A DNA stretch of 47,482 nucleotides from contig DWUU01000004.1 of NCBI GenBank assembly GCA_019120575.1, positions 1 to 47,482 of the forward strand. Direction: 5' to 3'. The DNA is from Candidatus Mediterraneibacter quadrami. Lineage in GTDB: Bacteria > Bacillota > Clostridia > Lachnospirales > Lachnospiraceae. The position numbers and the translations under genes were made by a program. Positions 8,537 through 17,073 of the stretch are shown here, piece after piece. Each line of letters opens with the position of its first letter. The first letter of the stretch is position 1. The notes below the pieces were generated by a model. The model was not told where the DNA came from. It searched no databases and saw only the letters and a list, made by a program, of their open reading frames with translations.

Positions 8537-9978
8537 GAAGAAAACGGAAACTGATGATTCTGACCGGCATTCTGGTGGTCTGCGTTGCCGGAGCGTTCGG
8601 GATATCCCGGATCGACTTTGAGGAGAAGATGACCGGGACGGAGACGACGATCGTGGATGTGGACAGTGCGGACATTACGTACCTTGCATGGAACTATGAG
8701 GACGACCAGCTGGCGTTTGCCCGGGAGGACGGCGCCTGGACCTATGAGCCGGACGCGAAGATGGCCGTGAATCAGGATCTGCTGGACGGGATTGCGGAAA
8801 ATCTTTCCAGCATCATTTCGGATAAAAAAGTCGAGGAAGTCCAGAGCCTGGGGGTCTACGGCTTGAGCGACCCGGCCTGTAACATTACCATCAAAACGGC
8901 GGACGATACGTGGGAGATCGCGGTGGGCGACGAGACATTTTCGGATGGGGAAGTGTACATTTCCAACGGCGACGGCTATGTGTACCTGACGGACTCCGGA
9001 CTCATCGACGACATTTCCTACACGCTGCTCGACTGTGTGCAGAAAGAAGAGATCCCGCAGATGGCGTCCATCTCAGAAGTCAAAGTCGTGAACGAAGACA
9101 CGTCGGATATTATTTATAAAGAAAATGCCGGATACTGCTACAGTGATGCCTACCTGTATTATCTGAAAGACGGGGATGCATACCGGAATCTGGATAATGA
9201 GGATACGGGCAATACATTTGCCGCACTGTCGGAATTTACATGGACAGACTGCGTGGATTATTATGCGGACGATACGGAGCTTGAATATTACGGGCTGGCC
9301 GATCCGGCAGCTACGGTGACGATCATCTACAGACCGGTTGAAGAAGATTCAGATGACTCGGAAGACGGTTCGGATGATGCGGAGGCGGCAGATGATGCAG
9401 AAGATCAGATATTTGAATACGAGGTCGGGTCTTCGGATAATGCATACTATGCCAAACTTGCGGATTCCAACATCGTGTACACCATCAGCGAAGAGGTCTA
9501 CAGTGCGGCTGTGAATGCATCCTATGAGAAGCTGAAACCGGATGAAGTGATCCTGCTTGACTGGGATACAGTGGACAGCATCGAGATGGAACTTGACGGA
9601 AATGTGTATACCGTCGATCTTGAAAAAGACGGGGACGATGCATATAAATATACGCTGGATGGTGCGGAAGTTGAATTCGATGACGTTCTGGATCAGATCC
9701 TGAATATTACAGCGGCAGTGGACAGCGCCGATGATGAAGAAGACGATCTGCCGGAAGAAGAACCGGCGCTCAACGGAAACAAGTCCGAATTGAAGCTTAC
9801 CTTCCACCGCAACACGGATGAGTATCAGACCGTGGAACTGGAATTCTACCAGTATGACGGCTCGCACTGCATCTCTGTCCTGAATGGCGATGAAATGAAC
9901 TATACAGACCGGTCGCCGGTGATCGATCTGAAAGAGGCGATCAATTCCGTCATCCTGGACAGTGAAAGCGGAGAATAA
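8533..9978 (+). CDS. DUF4340 domain-containing protein
   Basis: The 481-residue protein has a short basic N-terminus, one membrane segment (about 6-24) and a long acidic ectodomain. Repeated features such as YGLSDPACNITI (about 115) and YGLADPAATVTI (about 255) mark the tandem DUF4340 units. A linker around 275-297 is almost all Asp, Glu, Ser and Ala. It ends the four-gene operon through an ATGA overlap. DUF4340 proteins are regular partners of GldG-like systems, probably forming an extracytoplasmic complex with them; the biochemical role is undescribed. Confidence 0.87.
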   Translation: MRRKRKLMILTGILVVCVAGAFGISRIDFEEKMTGTETTIVDVDSADITYLAWNYEDDQLAFAREDGAWTYEPDAKMAVNQDLLDGIAENLSSIISDKKVEEVQSLGVYGLSDPACNITIKTADDTWEIAVGDETFSDGEVYISNGDGYVYLTDSGLIDDISYTLLDCVQKEEIPQMASISEVKVVNEDTSDIIYKENAGYCYSDAYLYYLKDGDAYRNLDNEDTGNTFAALSEFTWTDCVDYYADDTELEYYGLADPAATVTIIYRPVEEDSDDSEDGSDDAEAADDAEDQIFEYEVGSSDNAYYAKLADSNIVYTISEEVYSAAVNASYEKLKPDEVILLDWDTVDSIEMELDGNVYTVDLEKDGDDAYKYTLDGAEVEFDDVLDQILNITAAVDSADDEEDDLPEEEPALNGNKSELKLTFHRNTDEYQTVELEFYQYDGSHCISVLNGDEMNYTDRSPVIDLKEAINSVILDSESGE

Positions 9979-9981
9979 AGA

Positions 9982-10015
9982 ATAAGGGTGCAGGGATTCA
10001 ATCCTGCACCCTTAT
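9982..10015 (-). terminator. Hairpin terminator between convergent genes
   Basis: ATAAGGGTGCAGG and CCTGCACCCTTAT form a 13-bp or longer stem. On the minus strand the stem is followed by TCTTTATTCT, so it best serves the response-regulator gene, whose last codons lie within the stem. On the plus strand the T-run is poor, although it could also stop the DUF4340 transcript. Confidence 0.7.
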
Positions 10016-10678
10016 CTGCGCTTTGTATCCGAGCCCCCGGATGGTGATGATCTGAAAGTCCGGATTATTTTCAAAATGGTTCCTCAGACGGTTGATATGT
10101 ACGCTGACAGTCGCCTCCATGGACTCTGTGGCCGGGCCCCAGATATCATCCAGAAGCTGGATCCGGGTGAAGATCTTATTCGGATAGGAGAGCAGTTTAT
10201 AGAGAAGCAGGAATTCTTTCGGCGGCAGGGTGATCGTGTGGTGATCCCGCTGAACAGTCAGGGCGTCATAATCCAGCACAGTTTCCCCGACCGTAAGGCG
10301 GTGGTCAGACGCGATCCGGGCCCGCCTTAACAGAGCGCGGATCCGGAGAAGAAGTTCTTCCTCGTCAAAAGGTTTCGTCATATAGTCGTCCGTTCCGGCC
10401 AGAAAGCCGTGCTTGATATTATCCGGAAGCTGCCGGGCGGAAAGCATGAGGATCGGCAGGTCATAGCGGCAGTCCCGCAGCAGCCTTGTGAATTCATAAC
10501 CATCCATGCCGGGCATCATAACGTCCACGATCAGAAGATCGAACGGGATCTCCTTGATCAGCTTCAGCGCTTCGCCGGCCGAAGAAGCACAGCAGGGCGT
10601 GTATCCGGCGTCAGAAAGGAGCGCGCTTAAATAGTGCCGGGTATGTTTATCATTGTCTGTAATAAGGATCTGAAACAT
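9998..10678 (-). CDS. OmpR/PhoB-type response regulator (orphan)
   Basis: The 226-residue protein has a receiver domain (1-115) with acidic pocket Asp8/Asp10, phospho-acceptor Asp52 in LIVDVMMPGMDG, Ser80 and Lys102. A winged-helix output domain (about 130-224) contains ATVSVHINRLRNHFE and TIRGLGYKA. The start has GGAGGG six bases upstream. No histidine kinase gene lies on either side, which is unusual since such regulators normally sit beside their kinase. It may receive phosphate from a distant kinase. Its target is unknown. Confidence 0.92.
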   Translation of the reverse strand: MFQILITDNDKHTRHYLSALLSDAGYTPCCASSAGEALKLIKEIPFDLLIVDVMMPGMDGYEFTRLLRDCRYDLPILMLSARQLPDNIKHGFLAGTDDYMTKPFDEEELLLRIRALLRRARIASDHRLTVGETVLDYDALTVQRDHHTITLPPKEFLLLYKLLSYPNKIFTRIQLLDDIWGPATESMEATVSVHINRLRNHFENNPDFQIITIRGLGYKAQIRVQD

Positions 10679-10700
10679 AGAATCCCTCCATTCATGTTTG

Positions 10701-10724
10701 CCGGTCAGCTGCTGACCGGTTTTT
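10701..10724. promoter_or_regulatory. Perfect inverted repeat upstream of the response regulator
   Basis: CCGGTCAGC and GCTGACCGG flank a single central T (10701-10719), with a T-run after it on the plus strand. It lies about 25 bases upstream of the response-regulator start on the minus strand. It could be an operator for that gene or a small terminator for rightward transcription; the sequence does not decide. Confidence 0.4.
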
Positions 10725-10875
10725 CTGTGAAAATCCTATCAGTGAATCGTGACCATTCTGTTTCGGCGGGGCGGTTTTCACAGATATTTCATAAAATGAT
10801 GAATATATTATTTCTGCCTGATCTTTGTCTGACGTTGAGGGTATTAGAGGTTTTAGAAAGATGATTACAAATGTA

Positions 10876-10904
10876 TTGAAAGAGCAATGAATCTGCATTA
10901 TAAT
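10876..10904 (+). promoter_or_regulatory. Promoter of the toxin-antitoxin operon
   Basis: TTGAAA (10876-10881) and TATAAT (10899-10904) are spaced by exactly 17 bp, and the first gene starts 31 bases later. It is among the best sigma-A-type matches in the window. Confidence 0.75.
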
Positions 10905-10934
10905 ATAAAAAATATCAGGACGGAGGGATGAAAA

Positions 10935-11228
10935 ATGTCTAGTACAATTCAGGTGCGTGTTGATGATGAACTGAAGAATAAGGTAGATAAATTGTTTAAG
11001 GATCTCGGAACGGATACGACTTCTGCAATCCGAATGTTTTTAACACAGGCTGTTGCGACCAATGGTTTCCCGTTTGAGATAAAACGGATTCCAGATAATC
11101 CTTATGCTGCTATGACTGAAGATATGTTTTTAGAAAAACTTGAAAAGTCGAGAGTGTCTGTTTCACAGGGGAAGTGCAGGCCGGCAGAGATGGTTATTGC
11201 AGATATGAGGAAAAAGTATGGAATATAA
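10935..11228 (+). CDS. RelB/DinJ family antitoxin
   Basis: The 97-residue protein begins with a ribbon-helix-helix segment (STIQVRVDDELKNKVDKLF, then GTDTTSAIRMFLTQAVATNG), which is the DNA-binding half of RelB/DinJ antitoxins. The C-terminal half would wrap the toxin. CGGAGGGA lies just upstream of the start. It overlaps the toxin gene by 11 bases, the normal order for such pairs. By analogy it represses its own promoter and neutralises the downstream RNase-like toxin. Confidence 0.88.
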   Translation: MSSTIQVRVDDELKNKVDKLFKDLGTDTTSAIRMFLTQAVATNGFPFEIKRIPDNPYAAMTEDMFLEKLEKSRVSVSQGKCRPAEMVIADMRKKYGI

Positions 11229-11532
11229 AGTAATCGTATCAGAAGAAGCAGAGGCAGACCTGGACCGGTATATCAGATATCTGTTTGCAGTGAAAAGGAA
11301 TGAACAGGCAGCACGAAATGTTCTCGAAGATTTTGAGGCAACGGTCAAAGCGTTAAAAAATGTTGCCGGGAGTCTCAAGCTGTGTGATAATGAGCAACTG
11401 AGAAAACAGGGTTACCGCAGGATAAATTTTCTTTCGCACAGATATTTTTTGATTTACCGGATTGTTGATGATACGGTATTTGTAGATAATATTTTTCATG
11501 AAATGCAGGATTATGAAAATAAAATGATGTAA
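11218..11532 (+). CDS. RelE/ParE family toxin
   Basis: The 104-residue protein has the RelE/ParE pattern: an N-terminal VSEEAEADLDRYIRYL helix, an Arg-rich centre (RKQGYRRINF) and a C-terminal strand pair with YRIVDDTVFVDNIFH. It overlaps the antitoxin by 11 bases and has GAGG seven bases before the ATG. The residues needed to tell an mRNA interferase (RelE) from a gyrase poison (ParE) cannot be assigned by eye. Both genes are richer in A and T than the Moco genes that follow, so the pair may have been acquired. Confidence 0.87.
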   Translation: MEYKVIVSEEAEADLDRYIRYLFAVKRNEQAARNVLEDFEATVKALKNVAGSLKLCDNEQLRKQGYRRINFLSHRYFLIYRIVDDTVFVDNIFHEMQDYENKMM

Positions 11533-11598
11533 ATTTCAAAGTATGATAAAATACATACAATATAAAAATCAAATGGAGACAGAGAAAGGATCAAAACC

Positions 11599-12096
11599 AT
11601 GGGTTTTACGCATTTTGATGAAAACGGCAAAGCGGTTATGGTGGATGTGACCGCCAAGTCCGAGACGGAGCGGGAGGCCACAGCCACCGGCCGGATCGTG
11701 GTGAACCGGGAGGTGTTCCAGGCGATCAAAGCGGGTACGGCCGCCAAGGGCGATGTGCTCGGCGTTGCGGCCACAGCCGGGATCATGGGGGCGAAGCGTA
11801 CTTCGGATCTGATCCCCATGTGCCATATTCTGCCGATCACGAACTGCAGGATCCAGTTTGACATGGATCCGGATGCGTGCGCGATCTACTGTGAGTGTAC
11901 GGTAAAAGTGACCGGGAAGACCGGCGTGGAGATGGAAGCGCTGACCGGCGTGAGCGTGGCGTTGCTTACAGTCTATGACATGTGCAAGGCCATGGATAAG
12001 ACGATGGAGATCGGGGAGATCTACCTCGTAAAGAAGACCGGCGGCAAGAGCGGAAATGTATATAACGAGAAGAAACGGGAACTTGACCTTTTATAG
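11599..12096 (+). CDS. moaC: Cyclic pyranopterin monophosphate synthase MoaC
   Basis: The 165-residue length is normal for MoaC. Diagnostic pieces are [20 protein letters not shown] at the N-terminus, [15 protein letters not shown] in the middle, [20 protein letters not shown] and the C-terminal MCKAMDKTM with the catalytic Asp and Lys. It converts the MoaA product (3',8-cyclo-GTP) into cyclic pyranopterin monophosphate, an early step of molybdenum cofactor synthesis. It heads a four-gene set with a MogA/MoaB-type protein, moaA and a MOSC protein. Confidence 0.97.
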   Translation: MGFTHFDENGKAVMVDVTAKSETEREATATGRIVVNREVFQAIKAGTAAKGDVLGVAATAGIMGAKRTSDLIPMCHILPITNCRIQFDMDPDACAIYCECTVKVTGKTGVEMEALTGVSVALLTVYDMCKAMDKTMEIGEIYLVKKTGGKSGNVYNEKKRELDLL

Positions 12097-12150
12097 AAAA
12101 CAGCGCGGGCCTGTGGACGGGTTCGGGAAAGAAAGGATAACGGTGAAACT

Positions 12151-12651
12151 ATGCCGGAATACAGATGGAAAGCAGCGGTTGTAACCCTTAGTGACAAGGG
12201 TTATGCCGGGGAGCGGGAAGACAAAAGCGGTCCCCTTGTCTGTGAGATGATCGGGGCGGCCGGATACGACGTGCAGGAAATGATCCTGCTTCCGGATGAA
12301 CATGAAGAAATTAAAAAGTGCCTTCTGAAACTCTGCGACGAAGAAAAAATGGATATTGTATTTACAACCGGCGGGACCGGATTTGCCCCGCGGGACTGCA
12401 CGCCGGAAGCAACCATGGCTGTGGCGGACCGGAATGCGCCGGGGATCGCGGAGACCATGCGGGCGGCGTCCATGAAGATCACGCCGAGGGCCATGCTGAG
12501 CAGAGGCGTATCCGTGATCCGTGGACGGACGCTGATCATCAATCTGCCGGGCAGCCCGAAGGCGGTGCGGGAGAATCTGGAAGCCATCCTGCCCTCACTG
12601 GATCACGGCCTGGTGATCCTGACCGGGCGCGGCGGGGAGTGCGGACAATGA
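12151..12651 (+). CDS. MogA/MoaB family molybdopterin-binding protein
   Basis: The 166-residue protein has the MoCF-binding fold. DIVFTTGGTGFAPRDCTPEAT (residues about 68-88) is the TGGTG signature with the Asp used in molybdopterin adenylylation, and LIINLPGSPKAVRENL follows near the C-terminus. Such proteins adenylylate molybdopterin before molybdenum insertion. It ends in a four-base overlap with moaA. Whether it is functionally MogA or MoaB cannot be told from sequence alone. Confidence 0.93.
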   Translation: MPEYRWKAAVVTLSDKGYAGEREDKSGPLVCEMIGAAGYDVQEMILLPDEHEEIKKCLLKLCDEEKMDIVFTTGGTGFAPRDCTPEATMAVADRNAPGIAETMRAASMKITPRAMLSRGVSVIRGRTLIINLPGSPKAVRENLEAILPSLDHGLVILTGRGGECGQ

Positions 12652-13643
12652 CAGATCAGTTTGGCAGAACCATTAACTATATGAGAGTGTCCGTAACGGA
12701 CCGGTGCAATCTCCGGTGCGTGTACTGCATGCCGCCCGAAGGGGTTCCCTGTCTGAGCCACCGGAACATCCTGACATATGATGAGATCACCCGGATCTGC
12801 AGGACCGGCGCCGGGCTGGGGATCAGCCGGATCAAGCTGACCGGAGGGGAACCGCTGGTGCGACGCGGACTGCCGGATCTGCTCGGGATGATCCGGAAGA
12901 TCCCGGGAATTGAACAGGTTACGCTCACGACAAATGGTATATTATTAAAGGATAAAATAAACGAATTAGTTTCCAATGGGCTTAATACGGTCAATATCAG
13001 TATTGACAGCCCTGACCCGGACCGGTATGAGAAGATCACCCGGGGCGGCCGCCTTGAAGACGCGCTTGCAGGTCTTGAGGCGGCGCTGTCCTGTACAGGG
13101 CTGGGAGTCAGAGTCAACTGCGTCCCGATGCAGGAGACGCCGCCGGAAGATATCATCGGGTTGGCATCTCTGGCAGAAGACCGGGAACTGGATGTCCGTT
13201 TCATTGAAATGATGCCGATCGGCCTGGGAAAGAATTTCGGTATGATCAGCGGAAGCCGGATCCGGAGTCTTTTGGAAGATCGGTTCGGAAGCGCCGGTCT
13301 GTGTGCTGAGAACAGAGGAAACGGGCCGGCTGTCTACGTGCGTTTCCCGGGCTTCAAAGGGCGGATCGGGTTTATAGACGCCCTGTCTCATCAGTTCTGC
13401 GGTACATGCAACCGGGTCCGTCTGACGTCGGAGGGCTATCTGAAATCCTGCCTTCAGTATGAAACAGGCGTGGATCTGAGGCAGCTTCTGAGAAACGGCG
13501 CGGCAGATGAGGAAGTGAAAAATGAGATGCTGAAAGCAATCCATGAGAAGCCCGCCTGCCACCAGTTTGCCGGAAAAGGGGAAGCGTGCGGATCAGGGGG
13601 ACAGCTATTAGAGACGAGAGATATGTCGCAGATCGGAGGATGA
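12648..13643 (+). CDS. moaA: GTP 3',8-cyclase MoaA
   Basis: From ATG 12648 (overlapping the previous stop as ATGA) the protein is 331 residues, which is standard. It is a radical SAM enzyme with the N-terminal cluster at Cys20-Cys24-Cys27 (CNLRCVYC) and the second 4Fe-4S cluster in CGTCNRVRLTSEGYLKSC near the C-terminus. It ends in the conserved Gly-Gly. LTGGEPLVRRGL supplies the SAM-binding GGE. It rearranges GTP to 3',8-cyclo-GTP, the substrate of MoaC two genes upstream. No moaD, moaE or moeA is visible in the window. Confidence 0.97.
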   Translation: MTDQFGRTINYMRVSVTDRCNLRCVYCMPPEGVPCLSHRNILTYDEITRICRTGAGLGISRIKLTGGEPLVRRGLPDLLGMIRKIPGIEQVTLTTNGILLKDKINELVSNGLNTVNISIDSPDPDRYEKITRGGRLEDALAGLEAALSCTGLGVRVNCVPMQETPPEDIIGLASLAEDRELDVRFIEMMPIGLGKNFGMISGSRIRSLLEDRFGSAGLCAENRGNGPAVYVRFPGFKGRIGFIDALSHQFCGTCNRVRLTSEGYLKSCLQYETGVDLRQLLRNGAADEEVKNEMLKAIHEKPACHQFAGKGEACGSGGQLLETRDMSQIGG

Positions 13644-13645
13644 AG

Positions 13646-14125
13646 ATGGGAACAGTGATCGCTGTCTGCACAAGCCCGGCAAAGGGCACGCAGAAGACAG
13701 ATGTGAAAGAAGCGGTTTTTACAGAGGATTTCGGGATTGAGGGCGATGCCCATGCGGGGAAGTGGCACCGCCAGGTAAGCCTTTTATCCTATGACAAGAT
13801 CCGGGCTTTTCAGGAGAGAGGCGCCCGGGTCGATCACGGTGCGTTTGGGGAAAATCTGGTCGTTGAGGGGATCGATTTCCGCACGCTTCCGGTGGGAACA
13901 AGACTGGACTGCGGCGATGTGGTGCTGGAAATCACTCAGATCGGCAAGGAGTGCCATCACGGCTGCCGGATATTTCAGGAGATGGGAGAATGCATTATGC
14001 CCAGGGAAGGCGTCTTCGCGAAAGTGATCTGGGGCGGCGTGATCCGTTCGGGCGATGTGATGAATATAGAAGGTTATGAACCGGATTCAAAATGTGATCC
14101 AGGTTTCAGGAAGGAGAGTAAATGA
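13646..14125 (+). CDS. MOSC domain-containing protein
   Basis: From ATG 13646 this is 159 residues. GGAGG at 13635-13639 is six bases upstream, whereas the ATG at 13640 would sit directly on the ribosome site. Family marks are GIEGDAHAG, the RQVSLLSYD region, GAFGENLVVEG and KECHHGCRIFQ with its Cys residues. Stand-alone MOSC proteins bind molybdenum cofactor or sulfur ligands, and the position directly after moaA supports a cofactor-handling role here. It overlaps prmA by four bases. Confidence 0.9.
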   Translation: MGTVIAVCTSPAKGTQKTDVKEAVFTEDFGIEGDAHAGKWHRQVSLLSYDKIRAFQERGARVDHGAFGENLVVEGIDFRTLPVGTRLDCGDVVLEITQIGKECHHGCRIFQEMGECIMPREGVFAKVIWGGVIRSGDVMNIEGYEPDSKCDPGFRKESK

Positions 14126-15081
14126 TGAAATGGTATAAGTACCGTCTGAAAACAACGACTGAGGCAGAAGACATCGTCAGCAGCATGCTGGCGGATCTTG
14201 GCATCGAAGGAGTGGAGATCGAGGACAAGATCCCGCTCACTCAGAAAGACAAGGAGCAGATGTTTGTGGATATCCTGCCGGAGACAGAGCCGGATGACGG
14301 CGTGGCATATCTCAGCTTCTATCTGGAGCCGGAGGCGGACCGGGAGAAAGTCCTGGCGGATGTGCGCAGGGAGCTTGAAGAAATGTCTTCCTATGTGAAT
14401 GTCGGGGAATGCCTCATTGAGGAATCCCAGACAGAGGATGTGGACTGGGTGAACAACTGGAAGCAGTACTTCCACCAGTTCTATGTGGATGACATCCTGA
14501 TCATCCCTTCCTGGGAGGATGTAAAACCCGAAGACAGCGATAAAATGGTGATCCACATCGACCCGGGCACGGCGTTCGGGACCGGCATGCATGAGACCAC
14601 ACAGCTGTGCATCCGGCAGATCCGCAAATACGTGACGGATGAGACAAAGATTCTGGATGTGGGATGTGGAAGCGGCATCCTCGGAATGCTTGCGCTCAAG
14701 TTCGGCGCCGCGTATTCCGTGGGCACGGATCTGGATCCCTGCGCTATTGAGGCGACTTATGAAAATATGGAAGTGAACGGGATCCCAAAAGACCGGTATG
14801 AGGTCATGATCGGCAATATCATTGACGATAAGAACATTCAGGATAAAGTCGGATATGCATGCTATGACATCGTCGTGGCAAATATCCTGGCGGATGTGCT
14901 GGTGGAACTGACCCCGGTGGTCGTAAATCAGATGAAGCCCGGCGGGATCTACATTACCAGCGGGATCATTGACGACAAGGAACAGACGGTAGTGGACGCT
15001 GTGACAGCGGCGGGCCTGGAAGTATTAAGCGTCACATATCAGGGCGAATGGGTCTGTGTGACGGCCAGAAAGCCGGAGTAA
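14122..15081 (+). CDS. prmA: Ribosomal protein L11 methyltransferase PrmA
   Basis: The protein is 319 residues and has the two-domain PrmA layout. The N-terminal substrate-recognition domain starts MKWYKYRLKTTTEAEDI, and the Rossmann-like methyltransferase has the SAM loop ILDVGCGSGILG (about 174-185) and the catalytic-site NILADVLVEL. DPGTAFGTGMHETT is diagnostic. Two adjacent ATG codons (14122, 14125) are possible. The second is better spaced from AAGGAGAG, and the first overlaps the MOSC stop. It trimethylates ribosomal protein L11 and is followed by rsmE, a common pairing in Firmicutes. Confidence 0.96.
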   Translation: MMKWYKYRLKTTTEAEDIVSSMLADLGIEGVEIEDKIPLTQKDKEQMFVDILPETEPDDGVAYLSFYLEPEADREKVLADVRRELEEMSSYVNVGECLIEESQTEDVDWVNNWKQYFHQFYVDDILIIPSWEDVKPEDSDKMVIHIDPGTAFGTGMHETTQLCIRQIRKYVTDETKILDVGCGSGILGMLALKFGAAYSVGTDLDPCAIEATYENMEVNGIPKDRYEVMIGNIIDDKNIQDKVGYACYDIVVANILADVLVELTPVVVNQMKPGGIYITSGIIDDKEQTVVDAVTAAGLEVLSVTYQGEWVCVTARKPE

Positions 15082-15105
15082 TTACAGAAAGAGTAAGGAA
15101 CGATC

Positions 15106-15858
15106 ATGCAGCAGTTTTTTGCAGACCCTTCCATGATCAGGGAGGGCCGGGTTTATCTGGAAGGCCCGGATGTCAATCATATGAAAAATGTCCTCCGGAT
15201 GAAGCAGGGGGAAGATGTCCGCATCAACGACGGGTGCGGCAGGACCTGGCTGTGCAGCATCCAGTCCTATGAGGGGAAAACCGCGGTGCTGGACATCCTG
15301 AAAGAACTGGATGCGGATACGGAGCTTCCGGCCCGGATCTGGCTGTTTCAGGGGCTCCCCAAGGGGGATAAGATGGAGCTGATCGTACAGAAAGCAGTGG
15401 AACTGGGCGCGTATGCGGTCGTCCCCTTCTCGGCAAAACGGTCAGTGGTCCGGCTGGATCAGAAGAAAGCGGAAAAGAAGCGGGAACGCTGGCAGGCGGT
15501 GTCCAAAGGCGCGGCGGAGCAGTCCGGCCGGGGGATCATCCCAGAGGTCCATCCGCTTAAGAGTTTCAATGAGGCGCTTGATATGGCAGCGGATCTTGAC
15601 GTGACCCTGATCCCCTATGAGCGGGAAGAAGGGATGGACGGGATGATCCGGGCAGTCAGGAAGATCAGGCCGGGGCAGTCTGCCGGCATCTTTATCGGGC
15701 CGGAGGGCGGATTCGAGGAAGAGGAAGTGCGTAAGGCCATCGAGAAGGGCGCGCTTCCGGTGTCGCTCGGGAAACGGATCCTCCGGACGGAGACGGCCGG
15801 GCTTGCAATGCTGTCCATCCTGATGTATCATCTGGAGTGCGAAAGTCATATTTTATAA
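15106..15858 (+). CDS. rsmE: 16S rRNA (uracil1498-N3)-methyltransferase RsmE
   Basis: The 250-residue SPOUT-class protein starts with the PUA-like MQQFFADPSM segment and carries the knot region IFIGPEGGFEEEEV (from about 190) and SLGKRILRTETAGLAML near the end. Both are hallmark RsmE motifs that bind SAM. AAGGA lies six bases before the ATG. It methylates U1498 of 16S rRNA. The gap to prmA is 24 bases, consistent with co-transcription. Confidence 0.96.
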   Translation: MQQFFADPSMIREGRVYLEGPDVNHMKNVLRMKQGEDVRINDGCGRTWLCSIQSYEGKTAVLDILKELDADTELPARIWLFQGLPKGDKMELIVQKAVELGAYAVVPFSAKRSVVRLDQKKAEKKRERWQAVSKGAAEQSGRGIIPEVHPLKSFNEALDMAADLDVTLIPYEREEGMDGMIRAVRKIRPGQSAGIFIGPEGGFEEEEVRKAIEKGALPVSLGKRILRTETAGLAMLSILMYHLECESHIL

Positions 15859-15889
15859 AATAGAACAGTTTTGAGAGAAGGCAGTTAAT

Positions 15890-17047
15890 ATGGAAGTATA
15901 TTTGGACAATTCCGCTACGACGATGTGCTATCCGGAAGTGGGGGAACTGGTATATAACGTAATGTGCCGGGACTACGGCAATCCGTCCTCCATGCACCGC
16001 AAAGGCGTGCGGGCGGAGCACTATATCCGGGAGGCGAAAGAGACAATCAGCCGGCTCCTGAAAGTAAATGCAAAAGAGATCTTCTTCACGTCAGGCGGCA
16101 CAGAGAGCGACAACCTGGCGCTCATCGGCTGCGCCCGCGCCAACCGCCGGAACGGGAACCATCTGATCACATCTTCGGTGGAGCATCCGGCGATCCTGAA
16201 TACGATGCGCTATCTGGAAGAAGAGGAAGGATTCCGCGTCACATATCTTCCCGTCGACGAATACGGAAGGATCCGGCTTGAGGCGCTGAAGGAAGCCCTC
16301 TGCCCGGAGACGATCCTGGTTTCCATTATGTATGTGAATAATGAGCTGGGAACCGTCCAGCCGGTGCAGGAAGCGGCACGCATGGTGAAGCAGTACAAAC
16401 CGTCCATCCTGTTCCACACGGATGCGGTCCAGGGATACGGGAAGTACCGGATCTGGCCGAAGCGCATGGGGATCGACCTCCTGACGGCGAGCGGGCATAA
16501 GATCCACGGCCCGAAAGGGGTGGGCTTCCTGTATATCGACAGCCGGGTGAAGATCCGGCCGATCGTCTTCGGCGGCGGGCAGCAGAAGGACATCCGCTCC
16601 GGAACAGAGAATGTACCCGGGATCGCGGGACTCGGCCTTGCCTCGAAAATGATCTATCAGGATCTGGACCGGAAGAACGAGACCATGCGGCAGCTGAAAG
16701 CCCGTTTCCTGGAGGGAATATCAAAAATTGAACACACGAAGGTCCACGGCTTTACAGATGAGAACAGCGCGCCCCATATCGTGAGCGTCGGATTCGCGGG
16801 CGTGCGGAGTGAAGTCCTGCTCCACGCGCTGGAGGATAAAGGGATCTGCGTATCATCGGGTTCGGCCTGCGCATCCAATCATCCGGCGGTGAGCGGGGTG
16901 CTTAAGGGCATCGGGGCGTCAGGAGAATATCTGGAGTCCACTCTGCGGTTCAGTATGTCGGAGTTTACGACGAAAGAAGAAATTGACTATACACTGGAAA
17001 CACTATATAATTGTATACCGATGCTTCGGAGATTTACGAGGCGCTAG
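15890..17047 (+). CDS. Cysteine desulfurase (NifS/IscS family)
   Basis: The 385-residue PLP enzyme starts EVYLDNSATT, has the internal aldimine Lys204 in SGHKIHGPKG and the persulfide-forming Cys327 in SSGSACASN. The following gene is thiI, 26 bases downstream. In Bacillus a dedicated desulfurase (NifZ) next to thiI passes sulfur directly to a ThiI that lacks a rhodanese domain. The same arrangement here points to tRNA thiolation as its main job, although general Fe-S work is possible. Confidence 0.95.
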   Translation: MEVYLDNSATTMCYPEVGELVYNVMCRDYGNPSSMHRKGVRAEHYIREAKETISRLLKVNAKEIFFTSGGTESDNLALIGCARANRRNGNHLITSSVEHPAILNTMRYLEEEEGFRVTYLPVDEYGRIRLEALKEALCPETILVSIMYVNNELGTVQPVQEAARMVKQYKPSILFHTDAVQGYGKYRIWPKRMGIDLLTASGHKIHGPKGVGFLYIDSRVKIRPIVFGGGQQKDIRSGTENVPGIAGLGLASKMIYQDLDRKNETMRQLKARFLEGISKIEHTKVHGFTDENSAPHIVSVGFAGVRSEVLLHALEDKGICVSSGSACASNHPAVSGVLKGIGASGEYLESTLRFSMSEFTTKEEIDYTLETLYNCIPMLRRFTRR

Positions 17048-17073
17048 CGCGGTAGAGATAAAAGGAGAGAACC

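Noticed and set aside
11533-11598. Moco riboswitch before moaC
   Set aside because: Only 66 bases separate the toxin gene from moaC, too short for the known structure, and no matching helices were seen.
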